This document shows, one piece after another, positions 50,021 through 59,059 of a stretch of 64,000 bases of DNA. This stretch comes from Bacillus sp. FJAT-28004 (lineage in GTDB: Bacteria; Bacillota; Bacilli; Paenibacillales; Paenibacillaceae). The stretch spans positions 189,261-253,260 of the forward strand of contig NZ_LGHP01000004.1 in NCBI RefSeq assembly GCF_001280845.1, given 5' to 3'. How positions within the stretch are numbered: position 1 is the stretch's first letter; the number at the start of each line of letters is the position of its first letter. A model generated the notes under the pieces. It ran no database searches and was not told the DNA's origin. It was given only the letters and a program-made list of their open reading frames with translations. Position numbers and translations under genes: made by a program.

Positions 50021-51169
50021 TTACCATGGTACATCATCATTATTACCTGTACCTTCACCTGCAGGGGTGTAGCTGTATCCTGAATCGGCATCCTCAGAAG
50101 GCTGCTTGCTTCCGATACGAGGCATTACATCAACCAAATCAAGAGGCTGGACAAGCTCTACCGGCGACATGCCTTTATCGAATTGGAAGGAATCCCCTTC
50201 AATAACGACAACGTAACGACCGTTATGCTTCGCAAAATGTATGCTGTCGCCAAAGTCGGCGAGCAACCCTTTCACCGTAACGCCGCCTAGCTTAAACGTA
50301 AAAGGCAAATCAGGCTTCTGCTCGACTAATGCTGCTGCTGCAACCTCTACCTGCTCCGGCGTCCACCATTCCTGAAGATCGCGCTTCTCGCTTGCCGCCC
50401 AAACCTCAACCGCATTCTCTTCCTCGCGGCGTTCAGAGCTTTCATCCTCCTGCCATTTATCAGCTATATATTGATGCACCATTTCTACAACTTGCTCACC
50501 CATAACCTCAGGCAAAGGTTTTTCATAGGAAACATATTTTAAGAAATCTTCAAAATAACGAGCATGAGATGCTTGATGAATTTTCAGCTCCCAATGCTCA
50601 AGCATGCCTTCCTCCGGCATATGCGGATACTGAATCGATTTGATGCTCCGAGCAGAAATCGCCATCTCAACCTGTGAAATTAGACTTTTTTCATCAGATA
50701 TACGAGCAATTTTGGGCTCAAAATCACATTTTAGCAAAAATAAAAACGGCTCATCGAAATACGTATTAAGCTTGGATAGCGCAATGATAAAAGCACCGCC
50801 CCTTACCGCACTCGTATCCATGTAAATCCGAACGAGCTCATCAGCTATGCCGATAAACCGTTCCTTGGAATCCGCGTCACGCAACCGCTGAAACAGATTG
50901 TAGTTCTGATTGCTGCCAAGTTCATATCCAGGCTCAACCATAAACCGCCCAATCTTCGTTGGTGCGCCTGCTGAATTGGGATTGCGCTCTACTTTTCTTT
51001 TGACGATTCGTTTAAACTCATCATCCAAAAACCTTTGAATTTCACTATCTTCATACGTGTCCTCTTCTAATGTCTGATAATGCTTAAACCGTTTGCCTGA
51101 TGACGTGGCACTCTCTTCTCCATCGGTATGAATAACGAAAAATGATAAATATTGCATATTAAAATCCAC
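50021..51169 (-). CDS. DUF3900-like hypothetical protein
   Basis: 382 residues if started at the GTG ten bases after GGAGG (MDFNMQYLSFFVIHTDG); an ATG four codons on has a poorer site. Cytosolic, acidic, no membrane segment; ends in a low-complexity tail (EDADSGYSYTPAGEGTGNNDDVPW). Blocks FFVIHTDGEES and VRGGAFIIALSKLNTYFDEPFLFLLKCDFEPKIARISDE recall the DUF3900 family of spore formers; I am fairly but not fully sure. Function unknown. Confidence 0.72.
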   Translation of the reverse strand: MDFNMQYLSFFVIHTDGEESATSSGKRFKHYQTLEEDTYEDSEIQRFLDDEFKRIVKRKVERNPNSAGAPTKIGRFMVEPGYELGSNQNYNLFQRLRDADSKERFIGIADELVRIYMDTSAVRGGAFIIALSKLNTYFDEPFLFLLKCDFEPKIARISDEKSLISQVEMAISARSIKSIQYPHMPEEGMLEHWELKIHQASHARYFEDFLKYVSYEKPLPEVMGEQVVEMVHQYIADKWQEDESSERREEENAVEVWAASEKRDLQEWWTPEQVEVAAAALVEQKPDLPFTFKLGGVTVKGLLADFGDSIHFAKHNGRYVVVIEGDSFQFDKGMSPVELVQPLDLVDVMPRIGSKQPSEDADSGYSYTPAGEGTGNNDDVPW

Positions 51170-51316
51170 TTTAATAATTCCTCCAAGCAAGCTGATGTCA
51201 TCTACTTAGAATAGCATATCTCGCACATTCGCGACATCAGATGAGAGAACCTACCTTGATTGACAGAGTTATAGTTATGGTAAGGTACTAGGGATGGAGA
51301 ATCATCAGCTTGTGAT

Positions 51317-51340
51317 ACACAAATTACCCATTAGTTGAAT
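51317..51340 (+). repeat. Single variant intergenic box
   Basis: CACAAATTACCCATTAGTTGAAT, core CCCATTAG, overlapping the stop of the kinase gene at 51324. Confidence 0.4.
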
Positions 51341-51857
51341 TATCGTAATGACTTTTTTGTATTGTCTCTATAATTTCACTAACACAATGTTCTATATCCT
51401 TATTTGAGCAATCAAGAGTTTTATCACTATACTTAATGTATAGAGGAACTCTTTCCTCGTATACGTCCTTAAGACTATTGCCTTTCTTTATTACAATGCC
51501 TCTGGTTGTTATGTTTATTAGTCTCTTTTTAATTTCTTCATATGGGACATGTAAATAAATAATCTGTCCACCCTGTTTTAGAACATTCATAGCTTTTTCT
51601 GAATATATAACACTTCCACCTGTAGATATAATACAATTTTCCAGTTGTAATTCAGACACTATTTTTTCTTCGACTTCCATAAATTTTTCAATACCCTCAT
51701 GATCAATGATATCTTGTAACAACCTACCTTCATGTTTTTGTATAACAATATCTGTATCCACAAAATCCATTCCTAAAGCTTTGGCAAGCAATACACCTAA
51801 AGTACTTTTACCAGCTCCAGACATACCTATAAGAACGATATTCATATTTTTACTCAC
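51324..51857 (-). CDS. Shikimate kinase-like P-loop kinase
   Basis: 177 residues, GTG start nine bases after GGAGG. Walker A GMSGAGKST (11-19), shikimate-site DTD-like FVDTDIVIQKHEGR (32-45), GGSVI in place of GGG, and RVPLYIKYSD lid-side motif. The fold and length fit AroK, but several shikimate ligands look altered and it stands alone outside an aromatic cluster, so another small-molecule kinase is possible. AT-rich. A repeat box overlaps its end. Confidence 0.75.
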   Translation of the reverse strand: MSKNMNIVLIGMSGAGKSTLGVLLAKALGMDFVDTDIVIQKHEGRLLQDIIDHEGIEKFMEVEEKIVSELQLENCIISTGGSVIYSEKAMNVLKQGGQIIYLHVPYEEIKKRLINITTRGIVIKKGNSLKDVYEERVPLYIKYSDKTLDCSNKDIEHCVSEIIETIQKSHYDNSTNG

Positions 51858-51894
51858 TTTGTATTGCCTCCATTTTTGCCATTAATTTATTCGA

Positions 51895-51950
51895 GATAAC
51901 CTGCCTGTTAACACAACGAGGCTGCCGTTTCATGCCAGCAGCCCTGTTTT
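51895..51950 (+). repeat. Intergenic repeat: box then hairpin
   Basis: ATAACCTGCCTGTTAACACAAC then GAGGCTGCCGTTTCATGCCAGCAGCC, similar to the copies at 1331 and 7088. Confidence 0.55.
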
Positions 51951-52018
51951 GCTGTATTTTCGAACTACAGTTGATCGATGTAAACGAAGATCAAAATTTC
52001 ATAGGTGGTTAGTTTTAT

Positions 52019-52213
52019 TTATAGGGTCTTTTCCATGTGTATACCAGCAATATATTCACCTGATGACTTAACTTTCGTAGAGATATCGAATGGTTGAAAG
52101 CCATGCTTTTCCCTCGATAATCGGAGGACACAATAACATTGCCTAGCCAGCAAGACTCACCATCATGATCGTGTAAGATACGTAGGCAGCCTTCTGTGTT
52201 GTTATTAAGCTCT
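52019..52213 (-). pseudogene. GNAT acetyltransferase remnant
   Basis: Minus-strand frame NTEGCLRILHDHDGESCWLG then NVIVSSDYRGKSMAF, then, after one frameshift, KHGFQPFDISTKVKSSGEY IAGIHMEKTL in another frame ending TAA at 52019. These are the N-terminal-side strand and the C-terminal strand of a GNAT protein, with the acetyl-CoA loop and middle lost and no start codon. Clearly dead. Lies next to two degenerate GTTAG boxes (52217-52250). Confidence 0.6.
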
Positions 52214-52274
52214 CGATTCTCGTTAGTTAAGCCGTCTGTTAGTTCAGATGCATTTCTTATTTACACACTTGAGA

Positions 52275-52736
52275 TCAAAAATGCTTTTCCATAGCTTCCT
52301 CGCATCGAAAAAAGCCATTTCTTGAGTAAAACTTCACACTATCGCTGCTCGGCCAAACAATAAGAAACTCGACTTTGTTTTCTTTTGACCAATGCTCCAT
52401 GGCCATATGAATTTCACTACCGATCCCCTGATTTCTAAAAGCAGGTCGAGTATATACATTGGTCACATATCCGTAATAGGGGTCTGGGGATTTACCAGGT
52501 CTCGGTATTTTATGAATTAATTGAAGATACATATGTGACACTATAATTCCCGAATCTTCTGCAACCCAGATATACCAGTTTCCGCTTTTAATTGCCTTAA
52601 CTAAGAATTCACTACAAGTTTGATGAAACTCCTCGTAGTTAAGTGTTATATCGCTATTCTCCTCTTCCGAAAACTCCCAACGCATTCGAACAAGTTCATT
52701 GATGTCATCTAATATAGCCAAGCGTACAATTGACAT
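52275..52736 (-). CDS. GNAT family N-acetyltransferase
   Basis: 153 residues from the ATG five bases after GGGAGG; a longer frame adds twelve codons. RLAILDDINELVRMRWEFSEEE at the start, acetyl-CoA loop NVYTRPAFRNQGIGSEIHMAM (about 91-111), and WPSSDSVKFYSRNGF at the end. Typical cytosolic enzyme with unknown acceptor. Next to the GNAT remnant at 52019. Confidence 0.88.
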   Translation of the reverse strand: MSIVRLAILDDINELVRMRWEFSEEENSDITLNYEEFHQTCSEFLVKAIKSGNWYIWVAEDSGIIVSHMYLQLIHKIPRPGKSPDPYYGYVTNVYTRPAFRNQGIGSEIHMAMEHWSKENKVEFLIVWPSSDSVKFYSRNGFFRCEEAMEKHF

Positions 52737-52810
52737 AATTGCCTCCCTTTTTTTCATGTATATATCTTCCATCAGGGGTTTTATTAATCCTGCTATATTG
52801 AAAAATTATT

Positions 52811-52858
52811 GCATTAAACTGCCCGTTATCAAGCTATAGTGTCCCGTTAGTAACGGCA
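52811..52858 (+). repeat. Two adjacent intergenic boxes
   Basis: TTAAACTGCCCGTTATC and, 20 bases on, AGTGTCCCGTTAGTAAC. The second box overlaps the last codons of the gene at 52834. Confidence 0.55.
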
Positions 52859-53295
52859 TGTTCAATGTGTTTTTCCCATTGCTCTTTTGTTCCAACAAAG
52901 AAAGTAAGTCTTTCAGGTATCTTCACTGCTGTTTCACTTGATTCCCCAAAAGCTCCAGATGAAGTTCCTAATCCATGTATCATTGGTACATTTGTGGGCA
53001 TTTTTGATAGTTGTCCATTAGTTTCAGAATAGTAAAAAACCATAGGGCCTGAAACGTTTTTGCTAGATGTTTTTATTTTTCCGGAAGCATGAACCTCATA
53101 TACAATATAATTTCCCTCTTGCTTTAATGCGGGGGCATTTGGTTGTTCAAATATGACTTCTACCAAACCCGAATAATTGCTAGGAAAAATAAATTTATGG
53201 GTTGGTTTATCCGTTATATAAAAAAATTTAACGCCTGCCCCAATAACAAGACAAACAGCTATTGTCGCAGTTAATATGCCAAGAGATCTTTTCAT
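52834..53295 (-). CDS. Membrane-anchored hypothetical protein (DUF6843-like)
   Basis: 153 residues from the ATG seven bases after GGGAG. One N-terminal helix (GILTATIAVCLVIGAGVKFFYI) anchors an outside beta domain: HKFIFPSNYSGLVEVIFEQPNAPALKQEGNYIVYEV. The Y-x-G-x-V-x-V-x-F pattern and later FVGTKEQWEKH recall DUF6843 of Bacilli. Function unknown. Its last codons lie within a repeat box, so the original end may have been replaced. Confidence 0.65.
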   Translation of the reverse strand: MKRSLGILTATIAVCLVIGAGVKFFYITDKPTHKFIFPSNYSGLVEVIFEQPNAPALKQEGNYIVYEVHASGKIKTSSKNVSGPMVFYYSETNGQLSKMPTNVPMIHGLGTSSGAFGESSETAVKIPERLTFFVGTKEQWEKHIEHAVTNGTL

Positions 53296-53825
53296 ATAAT
53301 CACTCCCTAATAAAAAAAATATCACTGTTATTAATTGCTTCAAAGATAACAGAAATCCCATCAGCTAAGCAGTTCTAACTTTTGTAGAACTTGCCGCCTG
53401 CTAGGACTTCTACTTATAGATATTATGTAAACGGATAAGTAGGTTAAGTTATTGATTCTTGTGCGTGTGTTGTTTTAAGCTTAAAGACAGAAATAAAAAG
53501 AGAAGGCTACCGTAGTGCCTTCTCAACAATGTTTGCTATTCATCTACGTTCCCAATACGTTATTGAGAAGCCTTCTGTATTGAATTATGTTCTATTCAAA
53601 ATGGATTCTGTGAAAGCAACATTTTTGATAAGACTTGAATATTCCTCACGGGTTGAACCGTCTTCTACGTTCCAGCATGCTCCCATTGCAGTTTCTACAT
53701 AAATTAACACTTGCAGATCCTTCGGCTCTACCTCCGCTTCTATGAAATAAAAAATAGAGGAGATTAGCTCATTTAATAAACTAACTATCCTCTATATATT
53801 TTACTAAAATTAACATGTTATTTGT
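53296..53825. other. Intergenic region with hairpins and a coding remnant
   Basis: 530 bases. GAGAAGGC / GCCTTCTC hairpin at 53500-53524, a further TTGAGAAGCCTTCT segment near 53562, and the remnant frame at 53585-53744. An AGAGGATAGTT / AACTATCCTCT inverted repeat (about 53757-53794) is the likely nos terminator. Confidence 0.5.
53585..53744 (-). pseudogene. Coding remnant, C-terminal fragment
   Basis: Frame IEAEVEPKDLQVLIYVETAM then GACWNVEDGSTREEYSSLIK, ending NVAFTESILNRT with TAA at 53585. It reads like a real protein end but has no start codon or ribosome binding site and is cut off on its 5' side near a hairpin. I do not recognise the parent family. Confidence 0.35.
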
Positions 53826-54920
53826 TTAGTATGGTACAGCTTGCGCCCGATAAGCGGGCGTACGTTCCGAATCGTCAAAGCTACGATGCCATATGCCTGT
53901 TGTAGCGGGAGACATGGGTGGAATTAGCCAAGACCACCGTCCGGTTACTGCTCTCCCCTGCTCCTGCTCTTGCTTCTCAAAACGTAGAAACTGCTCCGAA
54001 GCCGTATGATGGTCAACGATGCTGACGCCCTGCTTCTTGAATGAATGGAGCACGGCTATATTTAGCTCCGTTAAAGCACGATCCTTCCATAATGAAGTAT
54101 TCGTCGACATGTCAAATTGAAAAAGCTTCGCTACATTCGGCAGCTGATTATAGCGGCTGGTGTCCGATAGGTTTCTCGCTCCGATTTCTGTTCCCATATA
54201 CCAGCCGTTAAATGGCGCAGCCTTATAAGTGATTCCACCGATTTCGAGCTCCATATCAGATATAAACGGAACCGCGTACCACTGCAGTTCGAGTTGCCCG
54301 AACTCCTGATTTTCAGGATGCGTTAAAGGCACCTCAAGTACGTTCTCCTTTGGGAGCGCAAACCACTTAGGCGATTGCCCTACCTGCGCGATAACTAGCG
54401 GAAGCACATCAAACCTTGTTCCTTCGCCCTTCCATCCTAGCTTCTCACATGCGTCCGTAAAGGAGACCGAAGCAGGGTCACCAGTAATAGCTTCACCATC
54501 GCGATACCCTGCATAACGAACGAGCTGATGATTCCATATTCTTAAGCTGTTTGGCGCATGACTGGCAGGGAAAATTGTAATTGCGGGCTTAATCCGGCCG
54601 TCATTTGTTGCATAGCTCATATGCTGGAATATCCGGTTGGCGGCGTCATGCTCATCCTCTACATCGCGTGCGTCGAATACTTCAAGCGTCTGCCAAAACA
54701 AACGACCGATACAGCGGTTATTATTCCGCCACGCCATCTTTGCTCCATGCTTAAGCTCTTCATACGTATGGGTATAAAAACCAGTCTCGTCAATTTGCCT
54801 TTGTACTTCATCTATTCGTTGTTTCGCTTCTTCTTCGCTCTTTCCAAGCTCATAATAGGCTTCACCTAGGAAAACAATCGCTTGATCGGCTATGTTATTT
54901 CTCATGGTGTTAGTCGTCAT
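53826..54920 (-). CDS. nos: Bacterial nitric oxide synthase oxygenase
   Basis: 364 residues; the ATG overlaps the stop of the ecsC-like gene (TAATG). Heme thiolate Cys70 in [13 protein letters not shown], substrate and pterin regions [21 protein letters not shown] and [21 protein letters not shown] with the arginine-binding Glu, and a C-terminal [20 protein letters not shown]. Like other Firmicute enzymes it lacks a reductase domain and must borrow electrons from a cell flavodoxin or sulfite-reductase-type flavoprotein. Makes NO from arginine, which protects against oxidants and antibiotics. Confidence 0.97.
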   Translation of the reverse strand: MTTNTMRNNIADQAIVFLGEAYYELGKSEEEAKQRIDEVQRQIDETGFYTHTYEELKHGAKMAWRNNNRCIGRLFWQTLEVFDARDVEDEHDAANRIFQHMSYATNDGRIKPAITIFPASHAPNSLRIWNHQLVRYAGYRDGEAITGDPASVSFTDACEKLGWKGEGTRFDVLPLVIAQVGQSPKWFALPKENVLEVPLTHPENQEFGQLELQWYAVPFISDMELEIGGITYKAAPFNGWYMGTEIGARNLSDTSRYNQLPNVAKLFQFDMSTNTSLWKDRALTELNIAVLHSFKKQGVSIVDHHTASEQFLRFEKQEQEQGRAVTGRWSWLIPPMSPATTGIWHRSFDDSERTPAYRAQAVPY

Positions 54921-55771
54921 TATACTTTCGCCTCATTTTCCCTCAGCTTTATCATTACTCTGCGTTTTCTATATAGCATCGTTGCTGCCTCCGCAACATC
55001 ATTCAGCATACCCCGATTTATAAAAGCTCCGAATAACATACCCGCCACCGGTATCATTTGAAATAGCTTTTTCCAGCCAAAATTGTCCCGATAAACAGCT
55101 ACCACTTCACGCCAGCCCTGCAGCTGCGACAACATTTGATTGCTCCGGTTCGCCTGCTCATAGGCGCTAAGCTCCTCAAGAATCGCCTTTTTTCCTACGA
55201 TATCCGAAGAAGCAAATTGCATCACTTTAACGGCAAATACACGTTCTTCCTTGTTCTTCGGATCAAATCCGTAGCTAATCGCAATTTCTTGAATGATCTT
55301 CAGCGATAGACCAAGCACAGCTGGAATATCGATCGCTAATGTAAAAATGCCGCCGATTCCCGTCGTTGCCCCTTGCAGCGTCGCCATTTTCGAGCGGCTG
55401 GAAGCCAGTTGCTCAGCCGTTATGTTCATGATGGATAATGGAATATCGGCCACATCATTAATGGTCGTCTCTTCCTGATCCGCTGCCAGAAGCACCTCGC
55501 CTCGGGCAGCATTTTGATGCAAGCGCTCAATGACTGAACGCTCCGAAATCAAATATTTTCCGCCATTTTGAATATAGCTACCGATCTCATCAACCGCAAG
55601 TCCAAGTTTTTCTTGAATAAACTTCGGAGTTATTTTGTCAAGCAGCATAAAGGGCAGACGCCCAAGCTTCTCCCAGAACCATAAATCCTTCTGCTCTCGT
55701 TCCCATTTCTCTATTTCAAGTAAAGCGGATTTTAAATTTTGTTGCGTATCCATGACGGTTGTCATCTTCAT
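54920..55771 (-). CDS. EcsC family protein
   Basis: 283 residues from ATG 55771, five bases after AAGGAG. Family features: [43 protein letters not shown] at the start, [34 protein letters not shown] and [29 protein letters not shown] at the end; hydrophobic patches suggest membrane contact. EcsC of Bacillus is linked to the EcsAB transporter and secretion, but this copy is paired with nos, to which it is translationally coupled. Confidence 0.9.
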   Translation of the reverse strand: MKMTTVMDTQQNLKSALLEIEKWEREQKDLWFWEKLGRLPFMLLDKITPKFIQEKLGLAVDEIGSYIQNGGKYLISERSVIERLHQNAARGEVLLAADQEETTINDVADIPLSIMNITAEQLASSRSKMATLQGATTGIGGIFTLAIDIPAVLGLSLKIIQEIAISYGFDPKNKEERVFAVKVMQFASSDIVGKKAILEELSAYEQANRSNQMLSQLQGWREVVAVYRDNFGWKKLFQMIPVAGMLFGAFINRGMLNDVAEAATMLYRKRRVMIKLRENEAKV

Positions 55772-55830
55772 GCACACTCCTTCTCCGCATGTAATACGCA
55801 GGCAAGCTGGATTCGGATTCGTCTTTCACA

Positions 55831-56493
55831 TTATTGTTCTAATTTACGTCCCGTAAACAGCAGCATGATGAAGGAGAACGCAACAATGGCGATCGTCCAA
55901 GCCCACGCCATTCCCATTTCACCTGTCTCAACGGCGATATAAATAGCAGTAGGAACCGTCTGTGTGCGACCTGGAATATTACCTGCAATCATCAAGGTTG
56001 CGCCAAACTCGCCAATGCTTCTAGCAAAACCTAACAGGTATGCCGTTGTCAGTGATCGCTTAGCCAGCGGCAAAGTGATATAACGAAGCACCTGCAGTTC
56101 ACTTCCTCCTGCTGAGCGTGCAGCATCCTCAAGATGACGATCAACGGAAAGAAAACCAACCTTCATCGTCTGGTATACGAGCGGAAACGCAACAATGACC
56201 GTCGCGATAATCGCGGCGATCCATGAGAAAACGATAGGTTGGGCAAATAACCACTCGTATGCTTTGCCGATCCAGCTCTCTCGTCCCAGCATAATTAGGA
56301 GAATGAATCCAACAACGGTTGGGGGGAGAACCAACGGCAGCATGAAGAAAGTTTCAATAACACTTTTGCCTTTAAAAGAATGCCGTGACATGAACCGTGC
56401 AACGAGCATTCCAATAATGGCAACGATAATGCTTGCTATAATCGATACTTTTAAAGAGAGCCATACTGGCGGCAGCCATTCGTCCCAGTTCAT
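55831..56493 (-). CDS. modB: Molybdate ABC transporter permease
   Basis: 220 residues, ATG after CGGAGG. Five or six membrane helices and the EAA loop EDAARSAGGSELQVLRYITLPLAKRSL (about 135-161) that docks the ATPase; MLPLVLPPTVVGFILLIMLGR and ARSIGEFGATLMIAGNIPGRTQTVPTAIYIAVETGE are ModB hallmarks. The expected modA and modC are not adjacent: the flanking genes are ecsC-like and helD-like. It may work with subunits coded outside the window. Confidence 0.93.
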   Translation of the reverse strand: MNWDEWLPPVWLSLKVSIIASIIVAIIGMLVARFMSRHSFKGKSVIETFFMLPLVLPPTVVGFILLIMLGRESWIGKAYEWLFAQPIVFSWIAAIIATVIVAFPLVYQTMKVGFLSVDRHLEDAARSAGGSELQVLRYITLPLAKRSLTTAYLLGFARSIGEFGATLMIAGNIPGRTQTVPTAIYIAVETGEMGMAWAWTIAIVAFSFIMLLFTGRKLEQ

Positions 56494-56541
56494 ATAAGAA
56501 GCCTCCGGATAGACGTTATGTTGCTGCCTATTATATCGAAA

Positions 56542-58623
56542 TTAGGCTTCGTCGCCCAGCAGCAAAGTAAGCTTCCCGCGATAAAACAGCTTAAGCTTAT
56601 GCAGTGCACGTGTACATCCGACGTACAAAAGCTTAGCATCAAGCTCAGAATAAGCTTCCTCGCTCGCATCTGCCACTAGAACTGCATCGAACTCCAAACC
56701 TTTAGACAAATAGACAGGTACTACAGACAGCCCGCCGCCATATGCAGGCTGCTTGCTTTGCACTAACGATGCGTCCAAACCTTGCTTAATCAAATAACGA
56801 TAAATGTCTTCGCATTCAATCGCAGTGCGGCCAATGACGGAAATCGTTTCGTATTCAGCCTTTGCTTGCCATTCACGAATTGTAGCTTCAATAGAAGCTA
56901 GCCAATTATCGCTTTCAACAGGCACTGCAAGAACGGCATCTCCGCTACGGAAAACTGGCACCGCAGGCTTGACTTCACCGATCATGCTTCCTAATATTTT
57001 GTTGGCAAATTCAATAATTTCCATCGTAGAACGATAGCTTCGATTGAGCTCGTAAAAGTCAATCTGCTCTTCATTAAACAGAGTTGTAAGCTCTGTCCAG
57101 CTTTGTACGCCTGCGTAGGCATGAATTCCTTGTTGTAAATCGCCTAGCACTGTCATCGATGCCGTTCTTTGGCATAGCCGCAGCACTTCCAGCTGGAAGG
57201 GAGAATAATCCTGCGCTTCGTCAATGACGATATGATCGAAAAACTGCTTTGGCAATCCAAATAACTGAAGCTGGATATAGCTAAGCGGCGCCAAATCTTC
57301 TGCAGCTGCCATTTCTTTTTTCAACCGTTCCGCGGTTGCAGCAGCGATAACCTTAGGAATACGGCTTTCAAGCTGTTTCCCGCTAAATAACGAAGCATAT
57401 AGCTGTAATGAGGTGTAGGATGGAATTTTTTTGGTATAACTATTAAACTTCGTGAGCGCCTTCGCTCTTATTTTCTTATCCACGACCCGCTTCATTTTCA
57501 GCTCGGACTCCATCCAGCGACGAATGCGGCTAACCAATCGATCCCGCTTCTTCATAAGCGTTTCTTCGCCGTAGTCTGTATCATACCATTCGCGGATTTG
57601 TTCCGGGGATAGCTCAAGCCCATCCACTGGCACAAACGGTGTCAATGGTACAATTCGCTGCTCAAAGTTAGCTATCCGCTCGTCAATAATTGCTTTAAAA
57701 GCAAGATTGCCTTTGAATCGGCCTGAAGCATTCTCCACTTCCGAAGCCGTTCGACGTTCTTCAAACCAATAAGCCATCGTATCAGAAGGATCGCTTACGG
57801 TTACTGTTTTCTCTAATAGCTCTAAAGACCAATCGCTGAACGTCGTTTGCTGAATATCACCCACGCCAAGCTCTGGCAATACACCGGATATGTAATCAAG
57901 GAACATTCGGTTGGGGGCAAAAATAATCATGCGCTCCGCTCGCATCCGATCTGCGTATTGATAAAGCAAGAAAGCAAGTCGGTGCAGCGCTACGGTTGTT
58001 TTACCGCTTCCCGCGACGCCTTGAATGAACAACGCTTTGTTGCGATCAGCACGAATAATACGGTCTTGCTCGCCTTGAATCGTAGAGACGATATCGCGCA
58101 GCTTATTATCCTTGTTCTCACCTAAGCGATACAAAAGAAATTCATCCGTTACCGAGCCCTCTTCTTGGCCTCGCACATAACTATCAACCAGTCGGATCAG
58201 CTCTCCCTGGCGGATCATGAAGTTCCTCTTTAAATGCACATTACCTTCAATTTCTCCATCGGGCGAATCATAGGAAGCTGGTGCTTCTCCACCTGTGAAG
58301 GAATAAAATACGCTTGCTGCTGGCGCACGCCAATCGATAACAAGCAGCTCGTTACTGCCTTGCTTCGCCACACCGGCTTTGCCAATATATAGCGGCTTCG
58401 TCTCTCCCGCTGGCAACTCTTGAAAATCAATGCGGCCGAAATACGGCTCACGCTTCGAGATTTCAAGTCTAAGTCTGCGTTCCTCTTGCTGTAAATCGAG
58501 CATTTGCTCTGTGAAATCATCGCCTTTGTAGCGTGGACCGATTGCTTGAAGCTGAGTCACAATATCGTTCAGCGACTCCGTTAATCGATCCTGCTCATCT
58601 TGATAGGCACTTTGAACGGTCAT
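56542..58623 (-). CDS. helD: HelD-like RNA polymerase recycling ATPase
   Basis: 693 residues, ATG after AGGAGG. N-terminal coiled arm (residues 1-60, LQAIGPRYKGDDFTEQMLDLQQEERRLRLEISKREPYFGRIDF), superfamily-1 motor with Walker A QGVAGSGKTTVALHRL (201-216), an inserted clamp domain (about 300-420), then DHIVIDEAQDYSPFQLEVL and the C-terminal LSKGLEFDAVLVADASEEAYSELDAKLLYVGCTRALHKL. In Bacillus HelD pulls stalled RNA polymerase off DNA. Length is somewhat shorter than the B. subtilis protein. Confidence 0.9.
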   Translation of the reverse strand: MTVQSAYQDEQDRLTESLNDIVTQLQAIGPRYKGDDFTEQMLDLQQEERRLRLEISKREPYFGRIDFQELPAGETKPLYIGKAGVAKQGSNELLVIDWRAPAASVFYSFTGGEAPASYDSPDGEIEGNVHLKRNFMIRQGELIRLVDSYVRGQEEGSVTDEFLLYRLGENKDNKLRDIVSTIQGEQDRIIRADRNKALFIQGVAGSGKTTVALHRLAFLLYQYADRMRAERMIIFAPNRMFLDYISGVLPELGVGDIQQTTFSDWSLELLEKTVTVSDPSDTMAYWFEERRTASEVENASGRFKGNLAFKAIIDERIANFEQRIVPLTPFVPVDGLELSPEQIREWYDTDYGEETLMKKRDRLVSRIRRWMESELKMKRVVDKKIRAKALTKFNSYTKKIPSYTSLQLYASLFSGKQLESRIPKVIAAATAERLKKEMAAAEDLAPLSYIQLQLFGLPKQFFDHIVIDEAQDYSPFQLEVLRLCQRTASMTVLGDLQQGIHAYAGVQSWTELTTLFNEEQIDFYELNRSYRSTMEIIEFANKILGSMIGEVKPAVPVFRSGDAVLAVPVESDNWLASIEATIREWQAKAEYETISVIGRTAIECEDIYRYLIKQGLDASLVQSKQPAYGGGLSVVPVYLSKGLEFDAVLVADASEEAYSELDAKLLYVGCTRALHKLKLFYRGKLTLLLGDEA

Positions 58624-58662
58624 GTCAGTTACCTCCTAAGTTTGTGTTGTGCTAGAAAAAAA

Positions 58663-58695
58663 GAGAAGCCCCAATATACCATAGGAAGGCTTCTC
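58663..58695 (-). terminator. Terminator of the DUF1294 gene
   Basis: GAGAAGCC / GGCTTCTC stem; minus strand continues TTTTTTTCTAGC. Confidence 0.85.
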
Positions 58696-58702
58696 AAAGC
58701 AA

Positions 58703-59008
58703 TCAAGAGTTTATGGCCATTCCAATAAGCTTGGCAGCTCCAAGAATGAGCAATATGTTTAGTCCAAATAGAAAAGGAATACCTACAGTAAATGAGCGAT
58801 GCTTCGTCTTATGACGCCATTTTTTCATAGCGAGCCATGTCCCGCCCGCACCACCAATAGCACTAAGTAAAAACAAACGTTTCTCTGGAATACGACGGCG
58901 CTGCTTTTTGGCGCTTTTCTTATCAAAGCCCATAAGCGCAAACGTGTAAATATTAATGAACAGTAAATAAATAATGAATAAATAAATGGTCATTTCTTTG
59001 GCACACAT
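58703..59008 (-). CDS. DUF1294 family membrane protein
   Basis: 101 residues; the start is uncertain because AGAGG touches the first ATG, and an ATG five codons on is also possible. Two or three membrane helices (FIIYLLFINIYTFALMGFDK, LLSAIGGAGGTWLAMKKW, FLFGLNILLILGAAKLIGM) around the family motif DKKSAKKQRRRIPEKRLFLLSAIGGAGGTWLAMKKWRHKTKH. Unknown function; often found next to nucleic-acid genes. 50 bases from hrpB on the same strand. Confidence 0.88.
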   Translation of the reverse strand: MCAKEMTIYLFIIYLLFINIYTFALMGFDKKSAKKQRRRIPEKRLFLLSAIGGAGGTWLAMKKWRHKTKHRSFTVGIPFLFGLNILLILGAAKLIGMAINS

Positions 59009-59059
59009 CCTCTCAGAATAGGGAGATTATCCGTGGTAAAGCAGGAGTAGCCGAGACCA

